Positions 1 through 11,488 of a DNA stretch of 64,000 bases are shown here, in pieces. Each line of letters begins with the position of its first letter. Position 1 is the first letter of the stretch. A program made the translations under genes and the position numbers. Origin of the DNA: Homarus americanus (taxonomy: Eukaryota > Arthropoda > Malacostraca > Decapoda > Nephropidae); assembly GCF_018991925.1 (NCBI RefSeq), contig NW_024720773.1:1045661-1109660 (forward strand), written 5' to 3'. Below the pieces are notes generated by a model. That model saw only the letters and a list, made by a program, of their open reading frames with translations. It did no database searches and was not told where the DNA came from.

Positions 1-2668
1 ACAGTACACAGTACAGTATAATACACAGTACAGTTCATTACAGTACAATACACAGTACAGTATAATACACAGTACATTATAGTACACATGTACAGTACAG
101 TACACAGTACAGTATAATATACAGTACAGTTCATTACAGTACAATACACAGTACAGTATAATACAGTACACATGTACAGTAAAGTATACAGTACAGCATA
201 ATACACAGTACAGTACATTACAGTACACATGTACAGTACAGTACACAGTACAGTATAATACACAGTACAGTATACAGTACAGCATAATACACAGTACAGT
301 ACATTACAGTACACATGTTAAGTACAGTACACAGTACAGTATAATACACAGTACATAACAGTACACATGTACAGTACAGTACAATACACAGTAAAGTACA
401 CAGTACAGTATAATGCACAGTACAGTACAATACACAGCACCGTATAATACACAGTACATAACAGTACACATGTACAGTACAGTACACAGTACATTATAAT
501 ACACAGCACAGTACATTACAGTACACCTGTACAGTACAGTACACCTGTACAGTACAGTACACAGTGCATTATAATACACAGCAAGTACATTACAGTACAA
601 TACACAGTACAGTATAACATACAGTACATAACAGTACACATGTACAGTACAATACACAGTACCGTATAATTCACAGCACAGTACATTACAGTACAGTATG
701 CAGTACAGTATAATACACAGCACAGTACATTACAGTACAATACACAGTACAGTATAATATAAAGTACATTACAGTACACCTGTACAGTACAATACACAGT
801 ACTGTATAATTCACAGTACATTACAGTACAGTATGCAGTACAGTATAATACACAGCACAGTACATTACAGTACAATACACAGTACAGTATATTATAAAGT
901 ACAGTACATTACAGTACACTTGTACAGTACAATACACAGTACTGTATAATTCACAGTACATTACAGTACAGTACGCAGTACAGTATAATACACAGCACAG
1001 TACATTACAGTACAATACACAGTACAGTATATTATAAAGTACAGTACATTACAGTACACCTGTACAGTACAATACACAGTAGCGCATAGTACACAGTACA
1101 GTACATTACAGTACAATACACAGTACAGTACATTACAGTACAGTACAATACACAGTACAGTATAATGCACAGTACAGTACACATTACCGTATAATACACC
1201 AGTACAGTACACATGTACAGTACAGTATAATACACAGTACAGTACATTAGAGTACAATACACAGTACAGTACAATACACAGAACAGTATAATACACAGTA
1301 CATTACAGTACAAATGTACAGTACACAGAAGAGTACTTTACAGTACACATGTACAGTACAACACACAGTACAGTATAATACACAGTACAGAACATTACAG
1401 TACAGTACACAGTACATTATAATATACAGGACAGTACATTACAGTACAATACACAGAACAGTACACAGTACAGTATAATACACAGTACATATCCGTACAC
1501 ATGTACAGTACAGTACATTACAGCACAATACACAGTACAGCATGATAAAAAGTACAGTACATTACAGTACACATGTACATTACAGTACACAGTACAGTAT
1601 AATACACAGTACAGTTCATTACAGTACAATACACAGTACAGTACACAGTACAGTATAATACAGTACACATGTACATTATAGTACACAGTACAGTATAATA
1701 CACAGTACAGTACATTACAGTACACATGTGCAGTACAGTACACAGTACAGTATAATACACAGTACAGCACATTACAGTACACATGCAGAGTACAGTATAA
1801 TACACAGTACAGTACATTACAGTACACATGTACAGTACAGCGCACAGTACAGTATAATACACAGTGCAGTACATTACAGTACACATTTACAGTACACAGT
1901 ACATTACATTATAGTACACATGTACAGTACAGTATAATACACAGTACAGCACATTTCAGTACACATGTACAGTACAGTACACAGTACAGTATAATACACA
2001 GTACAGTACATTACAGTACAATAGTACAGTACAATAGTACAGTACCGTATAATACACAGTACAGTACACAGTACAGTATACAGTACAGTATAATACACAG
2101 TACAGTACATTACAGTACACATGTACAGTACAGTATAATACACAGCACAGTACATTACAGCACAATACACAGTATAGTACACAGTATTATACACAGTACA
2201 TTACAGTACAATACACAGTACAGTACATTACAGTACACAGTACAGTACATTACAGTACACAGTACAGTACATTACAGTACACCGTACAGTATAATACACA
2301 GTACAGTACATTACAGTACACATGCACAGTACCCAGTACAGTGTAATACACAGTACAGTTCATTACAGTACAGTTCATTACTGTACACATGTACAGTACA
2401 GTACACAGTACAGTATAATACACAGTACAGTACATTACCGTACAATACACAGTACAGTACATTACAGTACAATACACAGTACAGTACACAGTACAGTACA
2501 TTACAGTACACCAGTACAGTACAAATCACAGTACCGTATAATACACAGTACAGTACACAGTACAGTACATTACAGTACACCAGTACAGTACAAATCACAG
2601 TACCGTATAATACACAGTACAGTACATTACAGTACAATACACAGTACAGTATAATACAATGTACAGTA
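1..2668. repeat. ACAGT-derived satellite array, left block
   Basis: The whole block is a low-complexity tandem array on a pentamer theme (ACAGT repeated), broken by CACAGT, TATAATAC, CATTACAGT and CACATGT variants. The same words recur in the same order. In the better-ordered block at 5053-6797 the spacing between successive CATGTACAG words is 57 bp, so I infer a degenerate higher-order unit of about that size. GTAC palindromes recur every 10 bases or so. The array already runs at base 1, so its true left end lies outside the window. Long open frames occur on both strands only because the motif rarely makes stop codons; I treat none as coding. Confidence 0.95.
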
Positions 2669-3157
2669 CTATCGTGCACAAAAGTCGTGTCCATTACCCA
2701 TCCACAGTGAGGGTTCAAATAGCCTTGAGTCTGAAGTTTCGAAACAGCTGGGCGAAATGCTATGGTCGGCCAACAGATGTCGCCCACTGTAGTGTGTGTG
2801 TGGGGGAGGGGGGGATAGAGGAGGTGGAGGCTGGATGAGAGGCAGGTATATTTATTATATATACCACCATAATTTCAAGCTGCCTTTTTAACTAAGTTTT
2901 GTCTTACAGTTGTCTCTTTATGGTTACGAATTCATGGAACAGGTGCAGTGCCCTGGGTGCTTATTGCCGCTCAGGACACAATGATACTTTAAAGAATGGA
3001 ATATATTAAGGATAAAAGTGAAATATGCAAGGATCAGCTAGTTTTACTCAGCGACCACGTCACAATTTTGTTGTTATTCCGACAAAGAGATTATGGTAAT
3101 ATTTATTTATATTCCACCCATCCTTTGCTTAATAAATATTTGTGATAATATGCAATA
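2669..3157. other. No gene recognised; unique-looking spacer
   Basis: Non-satellite sequence between the array and the Tigger-like terminus. It holds a short GT/G-rich stretch near 2795-2835. I see no ORF with recognisable homology, RNA gene or terminal repeat. Confidence 0.6.
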
Positions 3158-3264
3158 CAGGTTGTACCTCTCTAGTCCGGCATTCTGTGGTCCGGAACGA
3201 TTTTAGTTTGTCCAATAGGTAGATAGGCAGCTTTTTTTTTGTTCTTTTTTTTTTATTTATCTGA

Positions 3265-3267
<3 letters not shown>

Positions 3268-3298
<31 letters not shown>
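3268..3298. repeat. ATT microsatellite
   Basis: A run of about ten ATT triplets directly before the dispersed 70-bp motif at 3312-3381. The same pairing of an ATT tract and this motif is seen at 33286-33510. Confidence 0.9.
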
Positions 3299-3311
3299 GA
3301 GGAGTATTAAA

Positions 3312-3381
3312 TTTTTGCCCCTCAGGCCCCAATGTGGGTCAGCGACCTATGCCCGGGTGGGCTAATTCCCTTAAAAAAAAA
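3312..3381 (+). repeat. Dispersed tail motif, copy 1
   Basis: A 70-bp block with the words GCCCCTCAGGCCCCAATGTG, GGTCAGCGACC and GCCCGGGTGGGCTAATTCCC, ending in an A run. Closely related blocks occur at 10784-10860 (minus) and 33440-33510 (plus). The A-rich 3' end suggests the tail of a retroposon, possibly a SINE, but no tRNA-like head is visible. Confidence 0.7.
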
Positions 3382-3474
3382 CAAAGCCGCGGGAAATTAA
3401 GGTTTGTTTACATCCGGCAGTTCGGCTGCTCTCTCTCTCTCTCTCTGCTTGTCTATACAGAGTACAACATTTAA

Positions 3475-3817
3475 CCCTTCAATATATATATGAGCAGTAA
3501 ATAAGTGTTGCTTTCATATACTTATGTAGAGTAATGACGATATGTTTTCACATGTGCGCACTTAAATACACGCAGTCTCACTTTTTTTTACCATTAATGG
3601 TTAGCTTCACGTGGTGTATCTCTTGATCTAATTGGTTCTAGAACCTTGTTCGTTATAGCATTAAGATTACGTTATAAGTTAATCCGTTCGGGACCCCCGT
3701 ACAACCACTTAACACTGAAAAATATAATATAAAATTGTAAAATTATAAAAGTGCATAAATATGCATCTAAACCCTGAAATAAAATATCAGTAATGTTGTA
3801 ATAAAAAGCAATAAATT

Positions 3818-3854
<37 letters not shown>

Positions 3855-4247
3855 TTAAATAATGTTCGTTGTCGGAGTTTCGTTCGTTATAGCATTCTCA
3901 ATTTTATAGGTAAAACCGTTCGTTATAGGAATATTCGTAGTAGGATCCGTTCGTTATAGCATACCCCACTGTATATTGTTCCATTTATTAACATTAAATA
4001 ACATTACAGGTACTTCAAGCAACCATATTCATTTTTTTACATTAATTTTACTACAGCTAAACTTAGGGTCTTACTTTCTTCAGTTTTATATGTAGAACCA
4101 ATCAGTCACTGGTTTCGTAAGACTTTAACATAAACAATGCCGGCAGCCGTCTCGTCTCCTCTAATATTCCACATATTATTAATAAATTGTATTGTTAATT
4201 TTGCACACACGTACATTAATTCAATAAAAACAAATTCAGAAACATTA
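3475..4247. repeat. Direct duplication, copy 1 (with inserted block)
   Basis: Matches 4248-4620 in the same orientation over most of its length. Shared anchors include AGTAAATAAGTGTTGCTTTC, CCATTTATTAACATTAAATA and TTTATATGTAGAACCA. Copy 1 is longer because bases 3613-3970 have no counterpart in copy 2. Confidence 0.75.
3613..3970. mobile_element. Insertion-like block with GTTCGTTATAGC motifs
   Basis: This block is present in one arm of the direct duplication and absent from the other, so it is probably an insertion. It carries repeated GTTCGTTATAGC-type words near both sides, a poly-A tract (about 3822-3850) and a right edge of CCCCACTGTA. Read inverted, that edge begins TACAGTGGGG followed by CTATAACGAAC, a pattern known from Tigger-like MITE ends. 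The left edge does not show a clean matching terminus, so the class is tentative. Confidence 0.35.
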
Positions 4248-4620
4248 ATTAAAATATATATGAACAGTAAATAAGTGTTGCTTTCATATTCTTATGTAAA
4301 GTAATGATGATATGTTTTCACGTGTGCACATGCGCACTTACATATGCGATCTCTCTTTTTTCTTTACCATTATCGTTAGCTACTTCTATTGTTCCATTTA
4401 TTAACATTAAATAACATTACTTAAAACAACCATATTAATTTTACTACAGCTACAACCAAGGTCTTATTTTCTTCAGTTTTATATGTAGAACCAGTCAGTC
4501 ACTGGTTTTGTAATCAACGAAAACAATGCTGTGTCATTTCCTCGTGTGTTTTAATATTCTACGTATTATTAATGAATTGTATTGCTCATTTTGCACACAT
4601 AACCATTAATTCAATAAAAA
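4248..4620. repeat. Direct duplication, copy 2
   Basis: Shorter second copy of the duplicated segment described at 3475-4247. Divergence by eye is moderate, with scattered substitutions and small indels, so the duplication is not recent. Confidence 0.75.
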
Positions 4621-4954
4621 ATGACGCTGTTTACACGATTATGCACATCTTCTGCACGTTGGCGGGCCGTTCAAACCCGTCGAAATTCAAGTTTCCTCCG
4701 TCAAAATTTTTATTTATTTATTTTTTTGTGTGTTCCAATAAAATACGTTAAGAATTAAAAACTCGCGAAATTTGAGAAGCTACTATACGACATTTAACCC
4801 TTCAATATGTCTTCAAAGAGACCATGATGCAGAGAAAATGGTGCTAGTGCTTCCAGGCATAAGCACAAGTCACTATCTATCCAGGAAAAGGGTGAATTTC
4901 CATGGTCCGGCACCGGTCAGGTCCCAAGGTTGCAGGACTAGAGAGATACAACCT

Positions 4955-5052
4955 NNNNNNNNNNNNNNNNNNNNNNNNNNNNNNNNNNNNNNNNNNNNNN
5001 NNNNNNNNNNNNNNNNNNNNNNNNNNNNNNNNNNNNNNNNNNNNNNNNNNNN
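4955..5052. other. Assembly gap (N)
   Basis: 98 unresolved bases at the junction of the Tigger-like terminus and the second satellite block. A scaffolding break here is expected for a long tandem array. Confidence 1.
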
Positions 5053-6797
5053 TGGTGCACGATAGTACATTACAGTACACAGTAGAATATAATACACAGT
5101 ACAGTACATCACAGTACACAGCACAGTACATTACAGTACAATACACAGTACACAGTACAGCATAATACACAGTACATTACAGTACACATGTACAGTATAA
5201 TACACAGTACAGTACATCACAGTACAATGCACAGTACAGTACACAGTACAGTATAATACACAGTACAGTACATTACAGTACAATACATAGTACAGTATAA
5301 TACACAGTACAGTACATTACAGTACAGTATAATACACAGTACAGAACATTACAGTACAGTACACAGTACAGTATAATACACAGTACAGTACATTACAATA
5401 CACAGTACAGTACACAGTACAGTATAATACACAGTACAGTACATTACAGTACACATGTACAGTACAGTACCCAGTACAGTATAATACACAGTACAGTTCA
5501 TTACAGTACACATGTACAGTACAGTACACAGTACAGTATAATACACAGTACAGTACATTACAGTACACATGTACAGTACAGTACACAGTACAGTATAATA
5601 CACAGTACAGCACATTACAGTACATATGTACAGTACACAGTACAATACATTACAGTACAGTGCACAGTACAGTATAATACACAGTGCAGGGCATTACAGT
5701 ACACATGTACAGTACATTACAGTACATAGTACAGTACACATGTACAGTACATTACAGTACATAGTACAGTACACATGTACAGTACATTACAGTACATAGT
5801 ACAGTACATTACAGTACAGTACATAGTACAGTACATTACAGTACACAGTACAGTACACAGTACAGTAAATAGTACAGTACATTGCAGTACACAGTACAGT
5901 ACATTACAGTAAACAGTACAGTACAATACACAGTACAGTACAATACACAGTACAGAACATTACAGTACAGTACACAGTACAGTATAATACACAGTACAGA
6001 ACATTATAGTACAGTACACAGTACAGTATAATACACAATACAGAACATTACAGTACAGTACACAGTACAGTATAATACACAGTACAGTACACAGTACAGT
6101 ATAATACACAGTACAGTACATTACAGTACAATACACAGTACAGTACACAGTACAGTATAATACACAGTACAGTACATTACAGTACACATGTACAGTACAG
6201 TATAATACACAGTACAGTTCATTACAGTACACATGTACAGTACACAGTACAGTATAATACACAGTACAGTACATTACAGTACACATGTACAGTACAGTAC
6301 ACAGTACAGTATAATACACAGTACAGCACATTACAGTACATATGTACAGTACATTACACAGTACAGTACATTACAGTACAGTATAATACAGTGTAGTGCA
6401 TTACAGTACACATGTACAATACATTACAGTACATAGTACAGTGCATAGTACAGTACAGTACACAGTGCATTACAGTACAGTACATTACAGCTCACAGTAC
6501 AGTACATTACAGTACACAGTACAGTACATTACAGTACACAGTACAGTTCATTACAGTACAATACATTACAGTACATTACAGTACACAGTACAGTACATTA
6601 CAGTACAGTACACAGTACAGTACAATCCAGTACATAGTACAGTACAGTACATAGGACAGTACCATACTTCGTACAGAACAGAATATAGTAAAGTATATTA
6701 AAGTACAGTACAATACATAGTACAGTACATAGTAAAGTACAGTACACTACAGTACATAGTAAAGTTCAGTACATAGTAAAGTACAGTACAGTACACA
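5053..6797. repeat. ACAGT-derived satellite array, right block
   Basis: Same family as bases 1-2668. Around 5450-5640 the order is regular: successive CATGTACAG words at 5511 and 5568 give a 57-bp unit. Toward 6390-6797 the array decays into simpler and more mutated ACAGT and ATAGTAC runs, as expected at an array edge. Confidence 0.95.
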
Positions 6798-7735
6798 GGG
6801 AATTGACATGGTAAAAACATTCTCTCGTCATTTTGAGGAGAGAAGAGTTAACATTTAAAAAAATATTTGCAGTTACAACAGATGGTGCTCCTGCTATGGT
6901 AGGAAAACACAAGGGAATTGCCAAGTTAATTGAGGATGAAATTGGACACCCCCATCCTTTAGTCGCAGTGCATTATCTTTGTGCCAGAATTTCAAAATCA
7001 GACATTAATAAGGTGATGGTAACTGTGAAAAAAAAATTGAATACAGTTTTCTTGTTGCATGATCTGCTCTTACACACAGATAATATTGGTGTCTTCTTGA
7101 TGAGATGGAGTGTGTGTATGGAGACATACCCCTTCACTCCAGTATTTGGTGGGTAAGTTGTGGGAAGGTTTTTAAGAGTGGTTTGAAATGTTTTAATGAA
7201 ATTAGGACCTTATTAACAGAAAGGGGATAAAAATACCCCAAGCTGGAAGAAGACAAGTGGGTGGTCAGACATCATCAAGCACCTCAATGATCTTAGCCTT
7301 CACCTGCAGGGTGCAGGACAGACAGTGATTAACTGTATGACATTTGAAAGGGTTTTGTTGCAAAGTTAACAGTTTACTTGGTGGACATTGAAACTGCAAC
7401 TTTGCTCTACTTCAAGCACCTGGTCAAGGTCTGCACATAATTCTGTTAGTCTTACATAATAGCTGTATTCATGTAAGACCTGAACGATGAGTTCTCTGCC
7501 AAATTTTAAGACTTCCAGCACACTGGCCCAAATGTTTTCTCTTTTAATCAAACCAAAAAAGTTTGAGGAGAGTGACTTGGAATTGCCTGTCTTTGAATGG
7601 CTGGAAATAGGGGACTTGGATATGGAACCTAACTTCCTAACGGGGAGGCTCTGCCACCCGGGACCCCCGACATATACAAGTCATTTACCCTGTACAAAGG
7701 TTAGGTCAAGTCATTTACGAAGGAAACGTCTTTAA
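6798..7735 (+). pseudogene. Decayed hAT transposase (GTF2IRD2/ZBED-like type)
   Basis: The plus frame at 6833-7156 contains TTDGAPAMVGKHKGIAKLI, the hallmark catalytic-core segment of hAT transposases of the ZBED/GTF2IRD2-like group. Downstream, another plus frame around 7265-7325 reads IIKHLNDLSLHLQGAGQTV, which matches the next conserved part of the same family. The two parts are in different frames with stops between them. The region at 7480-7600 (PNFKTS, FSLL words) may be the C-terminal third. The N-terminal zinc finger is absent, probably lost into the satellite. I see no terminal inverted repeats. This is a dead relic, not a domesticated gene: there is no continuous frame. Confidence 0.75.
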
Positions 7736-7969
7736 AAAAAAATAGTGTCTTACAATTGTTTAAAATATTGATTGTAAAGATAAAATCCCTAAGATTACCA
7801 TGTTGTTTGAAAATAAAATAATACTGTACCCTCAATGGTCAGCACTTTATAGGTGCCTCAAGAGTGAGAACACTACTACCACCAGAAGGGGTTATTTGAT
7901 TTTGTTTTAATTTTTCCACAGATGATGTTATTATTATAGAAAGTATTTTAAAAGATGCAACATTTACTA
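7736..7969. other. Non-coding spacer, no gene recognised
   Basis: AT-rich DNA. Bases 7835-7905 carry words (GGTCAGCACTTTATAGGTGC, CCACCAGAAGG) also seen at 8385-8480 and reminiscent of the minisatellite unit at 9755-10145. Confidence 0.5.
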
Positions 7970-8222
7970 GAACCTAACCAACCAAAGAAACATACCTAAC
8001 TTCTAAGCCAAGTAGGACCCCCCTGCCATATTAATCAGAAAGTACTTACTATGATATCTGGTACCAATTAAGGCAACTTTGTTGCAGCAGCATGGTGTAA
8101 TTTTACGTTTTTGTGGACGTGAGTGTACACTCTGACCAAGCGAGTCAGTTGTAAACAAACAGATGACACGTGGTCACTCTGCAGATTTTTCGGGGGAGTA
8201 TTTACAGTAAATAATAAATTTG
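7970..8222. repeat. Dispersed repeat, copy 1
   Basis: About 250 bp closely related to 9320-9563 in the same orientation. Shared anchors are CAGAAAGTACTTA, GGTGTAATTTTAC, CGAGTCAGTTGTAAA, CAGATGACACGT and GGAGTATTTACA. No coding potential is recognised. Confidence 0.8.
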
Positions 8223-9319
8223 TTCACATACAAAACACTTAGAAACATCATTTTGGTGTTGCAAGATCAGTTTTCCACTGTGTTTTGCCCCGCAGTTTCC
8301 CTCATCCTTCATGCCCTGCTCACTACAGGTGACATATGATTGTAGATAAAGAAAAACTAAATAAATAAATAAAAAGTACAGTCTTAGAACAGCACTACCA
8401 CCAGAAGGAGTTGTTGTAGTGCAGTTCCCAGACATTACCGCCTCAAGTATCAGCAGTTCATAGTGACTCAAGAGGGCATTAATACCTCGCATACTGTTCA
8501 TGCCCCGCAGTAGTTACAAAATTTCTGTGATATGCAATTGATAGCTTAGACATTTATAAGAAACCTTTCTTCTATATGTTTCCTGTGGTATCTTCATTTC
8601 TTAAGGCTATTTATGTAGGATAGATTGAGGCACAGTCTTCTAAATCCCATGTGTATTTCCTGCTCCCTTTACAGTGAGTCTCCATATAAATCCACCTCCC
8701 TACAGTGAGTCTACATATAAACAATCAACATTTAAAGTAAATAAATACAGTTGTTGCTGTAATAATATAAATTATTCCTTTATACAATTATTTGTACAGT
8801 AATATATAACATTTTCCCTCACAAAGGAATAATAAAAAAGTTGCATCTTTCACCATAAAAGCCCTGTGGGGCGTGAGGTTGGGCACTGTGGGTCTGTGGG
8901 GTTAGGTTAGATACGTTAGGAAGCATACTTAAAATCTAGTTTTTCAGAATTTTTCTTTGAAAAGCGAGTTTTCCCGTGGTTTTCGATGAGATCCGAACGA
9001 TTCTTGACCTTCATTCATGCCGTAAAATACTCGCTTCCAGTCTCCCCCCCCACCCACTCAAAACCCCCATTATTGTTATGGGGAGGGGGATATCTCTGAG
9101 AAACGAGTCACATGCGATGGAAATAAGGGTCAGAATTATTTTAATCACATTAAATACCATCAGAAAAACATATCTGTGGTAATTATTTGTTTTAATGTCC
9201 CCTTTGTTTTTTACGGGAGAATATATTTTTCTGGTATATTTTGGTGTGCGATGTTTAAATCTGACCATTTTCTTTGGAAAATCACCATCTATGAGAAAAT
9301 GTCAGAGAGTCATATATAG
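8223..9319. other. Non-coding, no gene recognised
   Basis: About 1.1 kb without a recognisable gene. A short local duplication of ACAGTGAGTCT-CATATAAA occurs at 8672-8700 and 8702-8722. Open frames here are short and show no family signature. Confidence 0.5.
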
Positions 9320-9563
9320 AACTAACCAATCAAAGAAACCTAACCTAACTTCCAAGCTTGGGCCCCCCACCATATTAAACAGAAAGTACTTATTTTGATA
9401 TTTGGTACTATTGAAAGCAACTTTTTGAAGCTTTATGGTGTAATTTTACCTTTTTAGTGGATGTGAGAGTTACGCTCTGACCGAGCGAGTCAGTTGTAAA
9501 TAAACAGATGACACGTAGTGACTTGGCAGACTTTTCTGAGGAGTATTTACAATAAATAATTCA
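9320..9563. repeat. Dispersed repeat, copy 2
   Basis: Second diverged copy of the repeat at 7970-8222, in direct orientation about 1.35 kb downstream. Together they could be the ends of a longer element, but I see no LTR hallmarks. Confidence 0.8.
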
Positions 9564-9754
9564 AATTTTGACTTTACCTCCAAAACAATTACCACCCAAG
9601 GAAGTTGAAAGGTACTGTTGCCTATATCTAAAGTCCAATTAATAAAATATTAACTCTTTCTATAGAAGCTGGCGTAGACATGAGCACCATTCTTAACAAT
9701 ATATTTCGCCATAAAAGCTGTGTGAAGCATAAACTGTAATTTTACCTCAAATGT

Positions 9755-10145
9755 CAGCAGTGAATATTTTCCTCAAGAGTCAGCACTGAATGGGTGCCTC
9801 AAGTGTCAGCAGTGCATGGGTGCCTCAAATGTCAGCAGTGCATGGGTGCCTCAAATGTCAGCAGTGTATGGGTGCCACAGGTGTCAGCAGTGTATGGATG
9901 CCTCAAGTGTCAGCAGTGTATGAGTTCCTCAAGTGTCAGCAGTGTACGAGTGCCTCAAGTGCCAGCAGTGTATGGATGCCTCAAGTGTCAGCAGTGTATG
10001 AATGCCTCAAGTGTCAGCAGTGTATGGGTGCCTCAAGTGTCAGCAGTGTATGGGTGTCTCAAATGTCAGCATTGTATAAGTACCATAAGTGTCAGCATTG
10101 TATAATTGCCACAAGTGTCAGCAGTGTGTGGGTGCCTCAAGGGTA
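9755..10145. repeat. 26-bp minisatellite
   Basis: About 15 tandem copies of a unit close to GGTGCCTCAAGTGTCAGCAG plus TGTATG. Successive GGGTGCCTC starts at 9792 and 9818 give the 26-bp period. The unit contains no stop codon, and 26 is not a multiple of 3, so plus-strand frames stay open and translate into Cys/Gln/Ser/Val-rich repeats. I consider this non-coding. Degenerate satellites of the same word occur near 7840 and 8440. Confidence 0.93.
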
Positions 10146-10783
10146 TTAATTTACTGTTGACAGTTCAAACACAGGTTATATTTTGACAAGTCACAAGCCG
10201 TTTAATGCCATTAGCAGCTAAGCCAATTTAAGAAAATGCATTATTTTTAAGTATAATTTATTTTTAAATAGAAAGCAGGAATAAGTTCAATAGATTAGAA
10301 GATATGAACATGTACCAGCAGAATATACCTGTTCTGCATAACACATCATTATAATAAAGAGAATGACGTTTGTGTTTGTCTTAGCTCTATTCTTCAAGGC
10401 TCATATATTAAATCGATTATATTATAACAATACCGAAATAATACTGATTTCGTTCAAGTGACACTGTATGATATGTGATAATTAATGAGTGTACAGTATT
10501 TACCTGAATTCCCAGCTCTCAGTTGCAGTACGTAGATGTATGTATCCCACTTTGGGAGTTTCGAGGTTGTCGAGTTTTCCTTTGCGACAGCTGGAGTATA
10601 AGATGACGTCATGACACCATTCATGTTTAATTATATGAATACCTTAACCCTCTCTATAGGGTTAAAATTGACTAGTATACACTTGAGTTTAGACTTTTCG
10701 TTCATAATAGGAACAATAATCATCCCATGGATTGGAAAGACAGTTTACTGTTGAAGTGTTTAAATCAATATGTCACAAAAAGA
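10146..10783. other. Non-coding, no gene recognised
   Basis: AT-rich DNA with no ORF, repeat or RNA that I recognise. Confidence 0.5.
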
Positions 10784-10860
10784 CTTTTTTTTTTTGGCTG
10801 GGATTAGCCCACCCGGTGCACAGGTCACTGACCCACATCGAGGCCTCGGGGGCGAAATTG
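10784..10860 (-). repeat. Dispersed tail motif, copy 2
   Basis: Inverted copy of the 70-bp motif at 3312-3381 (T run, then GGGATTAGCCCACCCGG, then CACTGACCCACATCGAGGCC). It directly abuts the 3' tail of the CR1/L2 LINE fragment. Confidence 0.7.
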
Positions 10861-11460
10861 TAATAATGTGAACATAAAAACATAAGAATAGAGGTAACTG
10901 CAGCGGCCCTATTGGCCCATACTGGGCAGTCCCATTTACACCCAACCCCTATTACTCATATATCCATCCAACCTATGTTTGAAGCTATCCCGCGTATTTG
11001 AGTAATGATGATATTTGGTAACTTGTTCCACTCATCCACTACTCTATTTCCAAACCAATGTTTACCTATTTCGCGCCTAAATCTAAATTAGTCTAATTTA
11101 AAACCATTGTTACGAGTTTGCTCCTGTTATCCAACCAGGTACTCAAACTATCCAGCTTGGATAGTTTGAGCACCTTTGTTATGTCCCCTTTGTTAAGCCC
11201 TGACTTCCATTTATACACCTCGATTATATAGCCCCTCACTCTACGTCTCTCGAGGGTGTGCAAATTAAGAAGTTTTAAGCTGTCTTTGTACTCAAGGCTC
11301 CTAATGCCCGGGATTAGTCTTGTCATTCTCCTCTGAATTGTTTCCGAGGATTCTAGATCCATTCTTTAATATGGTGACCAGAATTGAACTGCGTAATCCA
11401 AGTGGGGTCTCACAAGCGCAAGATATAGTTTTAAGATGACCTTGCTAGTCTTCTAACTAA
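10861..11460 (-). pseudogene. CR1/L2-type LINE, 3' end of ORF2 plus tail
   Basis: Read on the minus strand, the segment runs from the conserved RT C-terminal block (an antisense match to LDYAVQFWSP near 11390-11420) through IQRRMTRLIPGIRSLEYKD (about 11270-11345) and a WNKLP-type terminal motif near 11010-11040. It then enters a short 3' UTR with GGCCAATAGGGCCGCTGCAG and a TTATGTTTTTATG-like tail at 10870-10890. These are the usual last blocks of CR1/L2-superfamily ORF2. The copy is 5'-truncated by the LTR at 11489 and has internal stops. A sister fragment on the plus strand lies at 21960-22690. Confidence 0.8.
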
Positions 11461-11488
11461 CACTCCTTTATATGACCCCAAGTACTCT

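Larger units (their letters stand above)
3158..4954. mobile_element. Tigger/pogo-like DNA element with inverted termini, right end in gap
   Basis: The left end reads CAGGTTGTACCTCTCTAGTC, preceded by TA. The last bases before the N gap, 4928-4954, are the inverted counterpart (GACTAGAGAGATACAACCT), and both ends continue with matching GGTCCGG words. TA targets and CAGGTTG-type termini with CTAGTCCGG are typical of the Tigger/pogo branch of Tc1-mariner. No transposase ORF is visible between the ends, so this would be a non-autonomous or decayed copy of about 1.8 kb. It contains an internal direct duplication and another insertion-like block. The right TSD cannot be read because the gap begins at 4955. 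Confidence 0.6.

Noticed and set aside
218..2787. Many long open frames rich in Tyr, Cys, Thr, Val (minus) or Gln, Tyr, Ser, His (plus)
   Set aside because: They are translations of the ACAGT satellite, whose words rarely form stops. No start context, domain or codon signal.
3129..3332. Frame with poly-Ile
   Set aside because: It is a translated ATT microsatellite; the same applies to 33124-33324.
4772..5170. Open frames spanning the N gap
   Set aside because: Artefacts: unknown bases are translated as X; flanks are a transposon terminus and satellite.
9755..10145. Possible CRISPR array
   Set aside because: Units are contiguous without unique spacers, and the sequence is eukaryotic.
9790..10149. 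119-codon and 103-codon repeat proteins
   Set aside because: Frames through a 26-bp minisatellite; periodicity not a multiple of three, so no real repeat protein is implied.
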